From Bacteroidales bacterium (GTDB lineage Bacteria; Bacteroidota; Bacteroidia; Bacteroidales; Paludibacteraceae): 46,310 nucleotides of DNA. The notes below the pieces were generated by a model, which did not search any database, had not been told where the DNA came from, and saw only the letters and a list, made by a program, of their open reading frames with translations. The DNA lies in the NCBI GenBank assembly GCA_900769555.1, contig CAAGHA010000090.1, positions 1 through 46,310 of the forward strand, given 5' to 3'. Numbering within the stretch: position 1 is the stretch's first letter; the number at the start of each line of letters is the position of its first letter. Of the stretch, positions 7,037 through 13,886 are shown in pieces. Both the position numbers and the translations under genes were made by a program.

Positions 7037-8794
7037 ATGAAACGAAAATTTTTATCTGTTTTTGCGGGATTCTTGTTTCCGCTTTGTTCTTCGGCTCAGA
7101 TTTCTGACTCTTTTGTGGATAATTCTGCTCTTAGTGAGTGGTATGGAGATAATTCTCGCTTCCTTATTTCTGAGGATGAACGGTTACAATTGAGCGATCC
7201 GAACAAATTGGGAAAGAGTTATGTGGCTTTTGAATCGGCGTCAATGAATAATGCCGAGTGGAATTTATCTGTGGAATTGCAGTTCAGACCTTCTAGTTCA
7301 AATTATATGCGTTTTTTTCTCTGTAGTGACTCTCCTAATTTATCTGAGCCGCTTAATGGTTATTTTCTTCAAGTGGGAAATGCTAATCGTCAAATTTTAT
7401 TGTACAGAATGAGCAATGGTTCTACTAAGATTTTAGGTCGAAGTGTTGAAGAACGATTGGATCGATCTTCGGTGATACTTTCTATCAAGGTTATTCGTTC
7501 CGGTGATGGGGAGTGGCGCATTTATTCTCGCTTAAATGATGAACTCTCTTTTACTGAGGAGTTTGTGGTGGTGGATTCTACTTATACAAACTCTTACTTC
7601 GCCGGTATTTATTGTAAGTACTCTAAGTCGAATGCAGAGAAAATGTTTTTTGATGATTTGTTGATTAAGGGGGGCGCTTCAATTGATAGGGAGATTCCAA
7701 CAATAGAAAAATTCACAGTTTCTGATTCTTCTATTGTCTTGCAATTGAGTGAACGGATTGATTGTGAGTCTTTTGTTTATGATTTACTGAATCTCTCTTA
7801 TTATGAGTCGTTTTGGAATTCCCAATGCAAACAATTGTCTGTTGTTTTGCATGAAAAATTGGAGCATGGTGTTCGTTATGGTTTCTCAATCTCTAATTGT
7901 AGGGATATGGCAGGCAATGCAATGAATGATACCACCCTCTATTTTGCACTCCCTGATAGTGTCGCTCCGGGTGATATTTTATTTTCTGAGGTTTTGTTTA
8001 ATCCCTCTTCCGGAGGTAGTGAATATGCTGAAATTTATAATCGGAGTGATAAAATTATCGACCTTTCAACGTTGCGATTTTCTACTCGAAAGGCGGCTGA
8101 TTCTTCGATCTACTCTTCAAAAAAATTGGCATCTTCTCCCATGTTTATTTTTCCGGGTGAGTTTAAGTTGATTACGGATGATCGAGAGGGCGTTTGTAAC
8201 TATTTTGATTGTCAAGATCCTTCGGCTTTTATCTTATTGAACTCAATGCCAAGTTTGCGAAATGAAGACGGTTGTATTGTCCTCTTTAGAAGCGAGGATA
8301 GTTTGGTAATTGATAATTTTTATTACGATGTTTCGATGCATTCAGAGTTGTTGGCCAACAAGGGTAAGGGTGTATCGTTGGAAAGGGTTGATTGGGTGTC
8401 GAATCATTGGGTGTCTTCTGCAGGAAGTGTGGGGTATGGAACTCCGGGGTATGAAAATTCTTCTCAGGCTCAATCTGTTGATGTTGCAGATTTTCAGCCG
8501 TCTGAATTTTGTTTTCCGTATTACGATGAATCTCATCATTTTAAGTTGAGGTATTCTTTGGATGATTATGGTTACTATGCAACTATCCGTGCTTATTCCA
8601 TCTCCGGTTATTGTGTGGCGACTGTTATTGATCATCTTCTGTTGGCTTCTAATGGTGAAATTTCTTGGAATGGAAGAGATGATAATGATCGTGTTTTGCC
8701 TACTGCTCCTTATATTCTTATTTTTGAGGCGATTAATGAAAAGGGTAGTGTTGTTCGGAAAAAATGGGTGGTTTTTGTATCGTCGGAATTGTAG
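7037..8794 (+). CDS. Exported lamin-tail-domain protein, probable T9SS-linked surface protein
   Basis: A 585-residue secreted protein with a signal peptide (MKRKFLSVFAGFLFPLCSSA). Residues about 22-212 resemble a concanavalin-like beta-sandwich module. Residues about 215-305 resemble a bacterial Ig-like (SbsA-like) domain, ending in DMAGNAMNDTTLYF. A lamin tail domain follows: DILFSEVLFNPSSGGSEYAE then IYNRSDKIIDLSTLRF (about 314-430). The C-terminal 90 residues have a FlgD-like Ig fold, with GEISWNGRDDNDRVLPTAPY before the last strand. This domain order is common in Bacteroidota surface proteins exported with the T9SS. It has no enzymatic motif and is probably structural or adhesive. The domain calls come from sequence patterns, and the function is inferred. 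Confidence 0.8.
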   Translation: MKRKFLSVFAGFLFPLCSSAQISDSFVDNSALSEWYGDNSRFLISEDERLQLSDPNKLGKSYVAFESASMNNAEWNLSVELQFRPSSSNYMRFFLCSDSPNLSEPLNGYFLQVGNANRQILLYRMSNGSTKILGRSVEERLDRSSVILSIKVIRSGDGEWRIYSRLNDELSFTEEFVVVDSTYTNSYFAGIYCKYSKSNAEKMFFDDLLIKGGASIDREIPTIEKFTVSDSSIVLQLSERIDCESFVYDLLNLSYYESFWNSQCKQLSVVLHEKLEHGVRYGFSISNCRDMAGNAMNDTTLYFALPDSVAPGDILFSEVLFNPSSGGSEYAEIYNRSDKIIDLSTLRFSTRKAADSSIYSSKKLASSPMFIFPGEFKLITDDREGVCNYFDCQDPSAFILLNSMPSLRNEDGCIVLFRSEDSLVIDNFYYDVSMHSELLANKGKGVSLERVDWVSNHWVSSAGSVGYGTPGYENSSQAQSVDVADFQPSEFCFPYYDESHHFKLRYSLDDYGYYATIRAYSISGYCVATVIDHLLLASNGEISWNGRDDNDRVLPTAPYILIFEAINEKGSVVRKKWVVFVSSEL

Positions 8795-8808
8795 TTCGAA
8801 GTGAGGTG

Positions 8809-8853
8809 TTTTCTATAGATTAGATCGAAATGATTTTGGATGACATTTTGTTT
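8809..8853. repeat. Dispersed repeat arm, copy 3 (left of ldcA)
   Basis: TTTTCTATAGATTAGATCGA followed by AATGATTTTGGATGACATTT matches the left arm of the repeat family with several substitutions. It lies between the lamin-tail gene and ldcA; an inverted copy follows ldcA at 9881-9930. Confidence 0.55.
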
Positions 8854-8950
8854 TGGAATTTCAAAAACTCCCTCTTTGTTGTTTGCAGATCTGCTAATTT
8901 TTTGCGAATATTGTAGTCTTAAAATAGTTTTGTTAATATTGATTGAAAAA

Positions 8951-9865
8951 ATGAATAATATTCTTTTACCTCCGTTTTTAAAGTCGGGTGATAAAGTGGC
9001 GATTGTATCTCCTGCTGGTGCCATTGATGCAGAGTTGGTTGATGGTGCGATAGATGTACTTGAATCGTGGGGATTGATTGCAGAAAAACGAGCTTATACT
9101 ACGGATAGAGTAGGACGTTTTGCCGGAACAGATAAATGTCGTTATGATGATTTACAACAGGTTTTTGATGATACTTCAGTTGCTGCAATTTTATGCTCGA
9201 GAGGTGGATATGGTACAATGCGAATTATTGACGAGTTGGATTTTTCTCGTTTTAAAGTGAACCCCAAATGGGTTATTGGCTTTAGTGATATTACGGTTTT
9301 ACACGCTGCATTAACACTGAATGGGGTTGCTTCTATTCATGGTGCAATGGCAAAAGCTATAGCCCATTTTGATAACAATAGGGAGTCGGTTGAGGCTCTG
9401 AAGAAAGTGTTGTTTGGTGAAAAGTCGATCTACTCTCTACAACCATCGATATACAATCGTAACGGAGTCGTTTCTGGGCAGTTGGTGGGAGGAAATCTAT
9501 CCTTGTTGTATGCCTTGTTGGCAACTCCATATAATCCAATAAAGCAAGGAACGATTTTGTTTATCGAGGATGTGTCTGAGGCTCATTATCATATAGACAG
9601 AATGCTACAAGCATTTCGTTTAGCCGGCGTTTTTAATCGGGTTTCAGGTGTTATTGTTGGCGAGTTTTCTGATGTTGATAATGACCCTTCTATGCTTAGA
9701 AATTTGGAGATGTCTATTCTTGATGCGGTTGGAGATAGAGATATTCCGGTTGTTTTTGATTTCCCGGCAGGACATGGCAGTAAAAATATGCCGTTAATTA
9801 TGGGGACTGATGTAAATTTAACGGTGGGTGATGAGGAGGTTATAATTGAAATGAATGAGGCTTAA
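8951..9865 (+). CDS. ldcA: LD-carboxypeptidase (peptidase S66, murein recycling)
   Basis: Cytoplasmic serine peptidase that removes the terminal D-Ala from murein tetrapeptides, so that tripeptides can be recycled into new peptidoglycan. I chose the ATG at 8951, not the upstream frame opening at 8840, because MNNILLPPFLKSGDKVAIVS is the family N-terminus and the upstream stretch overlaps repeat sequence. The expected catalytic triad is visible: Ser112 in IGFSDIT, Glu206 in LFIEDV and His275 in PAGHGSKNMPL. LCSRGGYG (81-88) is the other conserved loop. The 304-residue length is normal and there is no signal peptide. Inverted repeat arms bracket the gene on both sides. A strong terminator follows. 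Confidence 0.93.
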   Translation: MNNILLPPFLKSGDKVAIVSPAGAIDAELVDGAIDVLESWGLIAEKRAYTTDRVGRFAGTDKCRYDDLQQVFDDTSVAAILCSRGGYGTMRIIDELDFSRFKVNPKWVIGFSDITVLHAALTLNGVASIHGAMAKAIAHFDNNRESVEALKKVLFGEKSIYSLQPSIYNRNGVVSGQLVGGNLSLLYALLATPYNPIKQGTILFIEDVSEAHYHIDRMLQAFRLAGVFNRVSGVIVGEFSDVDNDPSMLRNLEMSILDAVGDRDIPVVFDFPAGHGSKNMPLIMGTDVNLTVGDEEVIIEMNEA

Positions 9866-9880
9866 TACATTAAGGTAACT

Positions 9881-9930
9881 AAAATGCTCTTCAAAATCAA
9901 CACGACCTAATTTATAGAACTTCCCTTAAA
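9881..9930. repeat. Dispersed repeat arm, copy 4 (right of ldcA, inverted)
   Basis: The reverse complement reads AAGGGAAGTTCTATAAATTA then GGTCGTGTTGATTTTGAAG and AGCATTTT. This is the left-arm consensus in the opposite orientation to copy 3. Confidence 0.65.
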
Positions 9931-9946
9931 ACGGTGCTTATAATAC

Positions 9947-9986
9947 AAAGGCTGTGTGGACGATAAAGTCTCTACACAGCCTTTTT
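9947..9986 (+). terminator. Intrinsic terminator after ldcA, also faces the aro operon
   Basis: AAAGGCTGTGTGGA (9947-9960) pairs with TCTACACAGCCTTT (9971-9984): 14 bp with one G-U valid on the plus strand, then a T run. It also lies just after the DAHP synthase stop codon on the minus strand. Confidence 0.9.
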
Positions 9987-9994
9987 TGTTCTTT

Positions 9995-11056
9995 TTATTT
10001 GTTGATAATCAACATCTGTTGGCGTACCGATTCGGAGTGAATAGCTTCGAAAATGGTTTTTAAGAACTCTTCACTCATCTCCATAGCCATACCTTGTTCT
10101 ACACGTTTATGAATAATTTCATCGTATCTGCTTGTTTGAAGAATAGGCATATCATGTTCTTTTTTATAAATACCAATCTCTTTTGAGATTCTCATTCGTT
10201 TGGCAAGAATTTCGGTAAGATTTATGTCTATCTCATCAATTTGCTTTCTTAGCTCAGACAAGTTTTCGGTGGTCTGAATAGTCTCTCTAATAACCAGGTT
10301 GTTAAGAATCAGAGATAAAACTTCGGGTGTTACTTGTTGAGATGCATCACTCCAAGCATGGTCTGGGTCATTGTGAGATTCAATTATTAATCCATTGAAT
10401 TGTAGGTCCATAGCTTGTTGACAAAGTGTTGCGATAAGATCTCTTCTTCCGGCGATGTGACTTGGGTCGCAAATAATTGGAAGGTCAGGAATACGCCTAT
10501 GTAATTCAATAGGAATGTGCCATTGCGGAAGGTTTCGGTATAATTTTTTGTCGTATGAACTAAATCCGCGGTGGATAGCACCTAATCGTTTGATGCCCGC
10601 AAAATTAAGACGTTGTAAAGCCCCAATCCATAACTCTAAGTCGGGATTAACAGGGTTCTTAATTAATACCGGGATATCTACCCCTTTTAGAGTGTCAGCA
10701 ATCTCTTGTACTGCAAATGGATCGGCTGTAGTTCTTGCTCCTATCCACAATAAATCAACATCATGTTTAAGAGCCTCTTCTACGTGTTTGGCTGTTGCCA
10801 CTTCTGTAGCAGTTAATAGTCCGGTCTCTTTTTTTACTTGTTGTAACCAAGGCAGAGCAGTAACTCCATTTCCCTCAAAACCTCCGGGTTTGGTTCTTGG
10901 TTTCCATATTCCGGCACGAAAGATTTTAATACCATTTTTTTTCAATTCTTTCGCACATTCCATTACTTGGTCTTCTGTTTCTGCACTGCATGGTCCTGCA
11001 ATTACCAAAGGACGTTTCTCCTCAATGCCTTGAAGTTGTAGTTTTTCTAATTCCAT
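9995..11056 (-). CDS. aroG: Bifunctional DAHP synthase / chorismate mutase
   Basis: Residues 1 to about 260 are a DAHP synthase of the KDO8P-like (I-beta) type, which condenses PEP and erythrose-4-phosphate at the entry to the shikimate pathway. It shows IAGPCSAE (19-26), FRAGIWKPRTKPGGFEG and KNPVNPDLELW. Residues about 265-353 are an AroQ-type chorismate mutase helix bundle, visible in LSELRKQIDEIDINLTEILA, then the KEIGIYK and SRYDEII segments. The protein therefore catalyses both the first step and the chorismate-to-prephenate step. The 353-residue length fits the bifunctional form seen in Bacteroidota. It is the second gene of a minus-strand operon, 51 nt after pheA, and shares the attenuator upstream of pheA. 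The symbol follows common annotation use; aroF or aroA would also be used. Confidence 0.93.
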   Translation of the reverse strand: MELEKLQLQGIEEKRPLVIAGPCSAETEDQVMECAKELKKNGIKIFRAGIWKPRTKPGGFEGNGVTALPWLQQVKKETGLLTATEVATAKHVEEALKHDVDLLWIGARTTADPFAVQEIADTLKGVDIPVLIKNPVNPDLELWIGALQRLNFAGIKRLGAIHRGFSSYDKKLYRNLPQWHIPIELHRRIPDLPIICDPSHIAGRRDLIATLCQQAMDLQFNGLIIESHNDPDHAWSDASQQVTPEVLSLILNNLVIRETIQTTENLSELRKQIDEIDINLTEILAKRMRISKEIGIYKKEHDMPILQTSRYDEIIHKRVEQGMAMEMSEEFLKTIFEAIHSESVRQQMLIINK

Positions 11057-11107
11057 TGTATTGTTAGTTTTAAATTTTTTTTTCTAAAATGGGTTCTCCT
11101 TTTTATG

Positions 11108-11950
11108 TTATAGTGTTTGCCTTCCCTCTTCATATTCTCCTAAGATGGTAAGACCTTTTGTAAGAGGTTCGATAGCATCTAAGGATTGTTTGTAGCGTAG
11201 GTAGTTGTTGAACCGTAAATCAATAAAAAATTCGTACTCCCACTCATGCCCAATAATCGGCATTGATTGAATTTTTGTGAGATTCATTTTGTAGTAGGAG
11301 AGAATAGATAAAATCTGAGCCAAACTTCCCTCTTCATGAGGTAAAACAAACGCTAATGTTGCTTTGTTAGGAGTTCTTGTTCGATTGAGATCTTCAACCA
11401 ACCAAGGGTCGGCCAATACTAAAAATCGAGTAAAATTTCGTTTGTTGGTTTCGATTCCTTTTGCCAAAATATCTAACCCATAGATAGAGGCAGCCTCTTC
11501 TCCGCAGATGGCTGCTTTCCCCTTTTCGTTCAACTCAGAAATCATCTTTGCACTAGATGCAGTATCATCATATTCGATGGCCTTTATACCCTTATTTTCA
11601 TTCAGAAATTCGCCACATTGCATTAGTGCTATGGGATGAGAATAGACCTCTTTAATCTCATTTAATTCCTGACCATGAAGTGCAACCAGGTTATGTTTTA
11701 TTCGTAACTTATGTTCTCCTGCAATTCGTAATCCACTGTTTTTCAGTAGTTGATGATTCTGTAATAAACTGCCTGCAATGGTGTTTTCAATAGCAACTAA
11801 ACTAATTAGAGATGAATCACTTTTCATTGCTTGAAAAACTTTTGAAAATGTTTCGCAAGGAACAATCTCTATCTCTTCGTTGTCAAAATACTCCCTTGCG
11901 GCAATGTCATGAAATGACCCGGCAATTCCTTGTATGGCTACTCTTTTCAT
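11108..11950 (-). CDS. pheA: Prephenate dehydratase
   Basis: Converts prephenate to phenylpyruvate, the committed step to phenylalanine. I place the start at 11950 (MKRVAIQGIAGSFHD), not at the in-frame ATG at 11998, because that codon lies inside the attenuator hairpin and would add residues foreign to the family. The PDT domain (about 3-180) carries AIENTIAGSL and the catalytic NFTRF motif (Thr174-Arg175-Phe176). A C-terminal ACT regulatory domain (about 200-275) has EEGSLAQILSI and NLTKIQSMPI, expected to bind Phe for feedback inhibition. It has 280 residues and no chorismate mutase domain; that activity sits in the next gene. Transcription appears to be controlled by a Phe/Tyr leader peptide attenuator (11968-12102). 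Confidence 0.94.
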   Translation of the reverse strand: MKRVAIQGIAGSFHDIAAREYFDNEEIEIVPCETFSKVFQAMKSDSSLISLVAIENTIAGSLLQNHQLLKNSGLRIAGEHKLRIKHNLVALHGQELNEIKEVYSHPIALMQCGEFLNENKGIKAIEYDDTASSAKMISELNEKGKAAICGEEAASIYGLDILAKGIETNKRNFTRFLVLADPWLVEDLNRTRTPNKATLAFVLPHEEGSLAQILSILSYYKMNLTKIQSMPIIGHEWEYEFFIDLRFNNYLRYKQSLDAIEPLTKGLTILGEYEEGRQTL

Positions 11951-11967
11951 AAACGATTTTTTTATAT

Positions 11968-11995
11968 AAAAAAAGTCCCACATTTCTGCGGGACT
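11968..11995 (-). terminator. Attenuator terminator upstream of pheA
   Basis: On the minus strand AGTCCCGC (11995-11988) pairs with GTGGGACT (11981-11974), 8 bp with one G-U, a 6-nt loop and a run of seven T. It lies between the leader peptide and pheA, 18 nt before the pheA start. The 5' arm TCCCGC (11993-11988) is also complementary to GCGGGA (12044-12039) inside the leader peptide, which gives a competing antiterminator pairing. Confidence 0.85.
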
Positions 11996-12024
11996 CATTG
12001 TTTAAATTATATCTTCTTCTTCAA

Positions 12025-12102
12025 TTATGACAACAAACTCCCGCTCTTACCTTTAAAGTAAAAGTAAAAAAAGAAGTAATATGCACAATTAAAATTTCTC
12101 AT
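12025..12102 (-). CDS. pheL: pheA leader peptide (Phe/Tyr-rich, attenuation)
   Basis: A 25-codon ORF on the minus strand encodes a peptide that begins MRNFNCAYYFFFYFYFKG and ends in KSGSLLS. It has 6 Phe and 4 Tyr; in the nine-residue run at positions 8-16 every residue is Phe or Tyr. Such runs are the hallmark of leader peptides that sense charged tRNA. The stop codon lies 12 nt past the GCGGGA segment able to pair with the terminator 5' arm. A ribosome that finishes the peptide would mask that segment and let the terminator form. A ribosome stalled at Phe or Tyr codons would leave it free and allow read-through into pheA. A promoter with correct spacing lies just upstream. The logic is inferred from sequence, and the symbol is by analogy. 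Confidence 0.82.
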   Translation of the reverse strand: MRNFNCAYYFFFYFYFKGKSGSLLS

Positions 12103-12123
12103 TTCTATTTTGTTTTGTGACTG

Positions 12124-12153
12124 CAAATGTAAAGATAGTTTTTTAAAGTACAA
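12124..12153 (-). promoter_or_regulatory. Putative promoter of the pheA operon
   Basis: On the minus strand TTG (12153-12151) and TACATTTG (12131-12124) match the Bacteroidota -33/-7 pattern with a 19-nt spacer. Transcription would begin shortly before the leader peptide start at 12102. Confidence 0.6.
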
Positions 12154-12317
12154 GTATTTTTTTTTATTTTTTTTGAGTTAATGTAGAATTTATATTCTTC
12201 CCGCTATAATTTATAGAGGGGAGAATGACAACAGAAGAAAAGTCTCAAGTTTATAATTGGGAGGCGAAGGGAGAGAAAAAAATAGTTAACTTTTAGAGTT
12301 ATTAAAAATTATTAAAT

Positions 12318-12325
12318 TATCTTTG
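12318..12325 (+). promoter_or_regulatory. Putative -7 box of outer-membrane protein gene or small RNA
   Basis: TATCTTTG is a perfect TAnnTTTG match followed by GCAC, as in other promoters of this window. The upstream TTTTAG (12291-12296) is a weak -33 candidate. The start codon is about 250 nt away, so the leader would be long. Confidence 0.5.
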
Positions 12326-12332
12326 CACGAAA

Positions 12333-12417
12333 TTTAAAAACACTTGGTGATAGTAGTGTTTTAAGGCAAGCTTGATAAATCAGTAGGATGTGATGTTTAA
12401 GCATCTTATCCTTTTTT
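12333..12417 (+). ncRNA. Candidate small RNA or regulatory leader with terminator-like hairpin
   Basis: From the predicted transcription start near 12333 the RNA would form AAAACACT/AGTGTTTT (12337-12344 with 12355-12362). A second hairpin, GGATGTGATG/CATCTTATCC (12386-12395 with 12402-12411), is followed by six T (12412-12417). This is either a short free RNA of about 85 nt or a conditional terminator in the leader of the downstream gene. It contains no leader peptide, and I do not recognise a known riboswitch class. Confidence 0.35.
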
Positions 12418-12485
12418 GGTGATACAAATAGCTCTAAGGAATGAGTTGAGAGAAAGTTTACGGGTTAAGGGATTTCCCGAAAGTT

Positions 12486-12504
12486 GTGATTTATGAAAGT
12501 TGCC
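12486..12504. repeat. Dispersed repeat end, copy 5
   Basis: GTGATTTATGAAAGTTGCC (12486-12504) matches the repeat right end; compare GTGATTTATAGAAGTTGCC at 37693-37711. Confidence 0.5.
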
Positions 12505-12544
12505 TAATGTAGGTCGATTCAATATTTAATTTAAATTAATAACA

Positions 12545-12561
12545 AGAGAGTCAGACTCTCT
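12545..12561. repeat. Perfect 17-nt palindrome before the outer-membrane protein gene
   Basis: AGAGAGTC (12545-12552) and GACTCTCT (12554-12561) form exact inverted arms around one A, ending 14 nt before the start codon. It could be an operator or an mRNA hairpin near the ribosome binding region. Confidence 0.45.
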
Positions 12562-12575
12562 AAAACTAAAAAGAA

Positions 12576-13295
12576 ATGAAGAAATTATTTTTATTGGCAT
12601 TGTTATTCTCTGCAGTGAGTTTAAATGCGCAAGAAACTATTGATTCAACAGCAGTGGTATCCTCTGAGGTCTCAGAATCTGAAGTACAAAACAAGTTTAA
12701 AGCAGATGAAGGCAGTTTCATGGCTGAAATTGGATTTGCCCCATTATTGTCAAATGCAGTTAGCTTGAATGCCGGTCAATTGCGTGGAATTTTTGTTGTA
12801 TCTGAAAAGATAGAGTTGAAGTTGGGAATTGGGTTTGGTTTAAGTAAAGATGTTTATGACAATGGTGAAGAGGGAGAAGCTTGGCAAAAAAGTTCAGAGC
12901 GTATCTCTCGTTTCTCAATCACTCCGGGATTCAATTACACTTTCAAGGGAACTGAAAAATTGTGTCCTTACATTGGTGCAGAACTTTCGTATGCAATGAC
13001 TAGTAACAAAGAATATCAAGAGGTTGAAAATGCATCTTCTTCTTTGAAAAATAAAGAATGCTACAACACTTTTGGTGTTGCAGGTCAGTTAGGTTTTAAC
13101 TACTATTTTGTAAAGAATTTATTTATCGGAGCTGAAATCGGAATCGGTGTTGCTGCACACTTTGAAAAAGATGTAAAATCTGAGAATGTAGATGCAAATA
13201 CATCGTCTAATGAAGTGGAAGACATCAAACACCATGTTGTAGAGTTCTCTCCAATGGTTACTCCTGCACTTCGTTTAGGATGGGTTTTTAATTGA
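12576..13295 (+). CDS. Outer-membrane beta-barrel protein
   Basis: A 239-residue exported protein. Residues 1-19 form a signal peptide (MKKLFLLALLFSAVSLNAQ). A Ser/Val/Glu-rich linker follows. From about residue 45 there are alternating amphipathic strands (IGFAPLLSNAVSLNAGQL, KLGIGFGL, FNYTFKG, CPYIGAELSYAM, GQLGFNYYFVKNLFIGAE) and a terminal aromatic strand ALRLGWVFN. This is the pattern of small porin-like barrels of the OmpW/OprF size class in Bacteroidota. The terminal aromatic residue region fits BAM-dependent insertion. No substrate can be assigned. It has a long, structured 5' leader and its own terminator. Confidence 0.8.
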   Translation: MKKLFLLALLFSAVSLNAQETIDSTAVVSSEVSESEVQNKFKADEGSFMAEIGFAPLLSNAVSLNAGQLRGIFVVSEKIELKLGIGFGLSKDVYDNGEEGEAWQKSSERISRFSITPGFNYTFKGTEKLCPYIGAELSYAMTSNKEYQEVENASSSLKNKECYNTFGVAGQLGFNYYFVKNLFIGAEIGIGVAAHFEKDVKSENVDANTSSNEVEDIKHHVVEFSPMVTPALRLGWVFN

Positions 13296-13325
13296 TAAAT
13301 AATAGAGATTTTGTCTAAAATAATG

Positions 13326-13365
13326 AGAGACCGACCGTAGATAATCTTGGTTGGTCTCTTGTTTT
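13326..13365 (+). terminator. Intrinsic terminator after outer-membrane protein gene
   Basis: AGAGACCGACC (13326-13336) pairs with GGTTGGTCTCT (13349-13359) with one G-U valid on the plus strand. It is followed by TGTTTT. Confidence 0.8.
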
Positions 13366-13394
13366 AACGAATATTACCTACGAATTTTAAGATT

Positions 13395-13886
13395 ATGAAA
13401 ATTCAAAAGACAAATGCTGCAAGGTTATTAGACCAACAAAAAATAAAGTATGAATTAATTCCGTACCAAGTAGATGAGAGCGATTTAAGTGCGGTTCATA
13501 TTGCAGAGCAATTAAGTGAACCGATAGAGTGTGTATTTAAGACATTGGTTTTAAAAGGCGATAAATCGGGCTATTTTGTTTGTGTTATCCCAGGTGATAA
13601 GGAGGTTGATTTGAAAAAGGCAGCCAAAACATCGGGGAACAAAAGTTGTGCAATGATTCCAATGAAAGAGTTGTTGCCGGTGACAGGATATATTCGAGGA
13701 GGATGTTCTCCATTGGGAATGAAAAAGCGGTTCCCGACGTACATACATGAAACCGCTATTCAATATCCTTTTATTTATATCAGTGCCGGTGTAAGAGGAC
13801 TTCAGATTAAGTTATCTCCACAAGACTTAATCGCATATTGTTCCCTTACAATTGCCTCTCTTATTGCAGATTCAACTGATGTTTAA
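13395..13886 (+). CDS. ybaK: YbaK-type Cys-tRNA(Pro) deacylase
   Basis: A 163-residue cytoplasmic editing enzyme of the YbaK/ProX family, which hydrolyses Cys-tRNA(Pro) misacylated by prolyl-tRNA synthetase. Family marks are FKTLVLKG, with the conserved Lys near residue 49, the KKAAK segment, and GYIRGGCSPLGMKK (about residues 95-108), which is diagnostic of YbaK. The length is normal. Its 3' end overlaps the convergent glsB-like gene by 15 nt. No -7 box is obvious; it lies 30 nt after the preceding terminator. Confidence 0.92.
   Translation: MKIQKTNAARLLDQQKIKYELIPYQVDESDLSAVHIAEQLSEPIECVFKTLVLKGDKSGYFVCVIPGDKEVDLKKAAKTSGNKSCAMIPMKELLPVTGYIRGGCSPLGMKKRFPTYIHETAIQYPFIYISAGVRGLQIKLSPQDLIAYCSLTIASLIADSTDV

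Larger units (their letters stand above)
12103..12575. other. Divergent regulatory region pheA leader / outer-membrane protein gene
   Basis: This 473-nt region contains the pheA promoter (-), the promoter of the outer-membrane protein gene (+), two hairpins in its long leader (12337-12362 and 12386-12417), a dispersed repeat end (12486-12504) and a 17-nt palindrome (12545-12561). I see no further protein gene. Confidence 0.5.

Noticed and set aside
8840..8950. Upstream extension of LD-carboxypeptidase
   Set aside because: The extra 37 residues overlap repeat sequence and resemble neither a signal peptide nor the family N-terminus.
11951..11998. In-frame N-terminal extension of prephenate dehydratase starting at 11998
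   Set aside because: It would start inside the attenuator hairpin and run through its T-tract; the family N-terminus begins exactly at the ATG at 11950.
12206..12222. CTATAATTTATAG as a repeat copy
   Set aside because: A short AT-rich palindrome lacking both the GTTGCC end and the GATTTTGAAG block.
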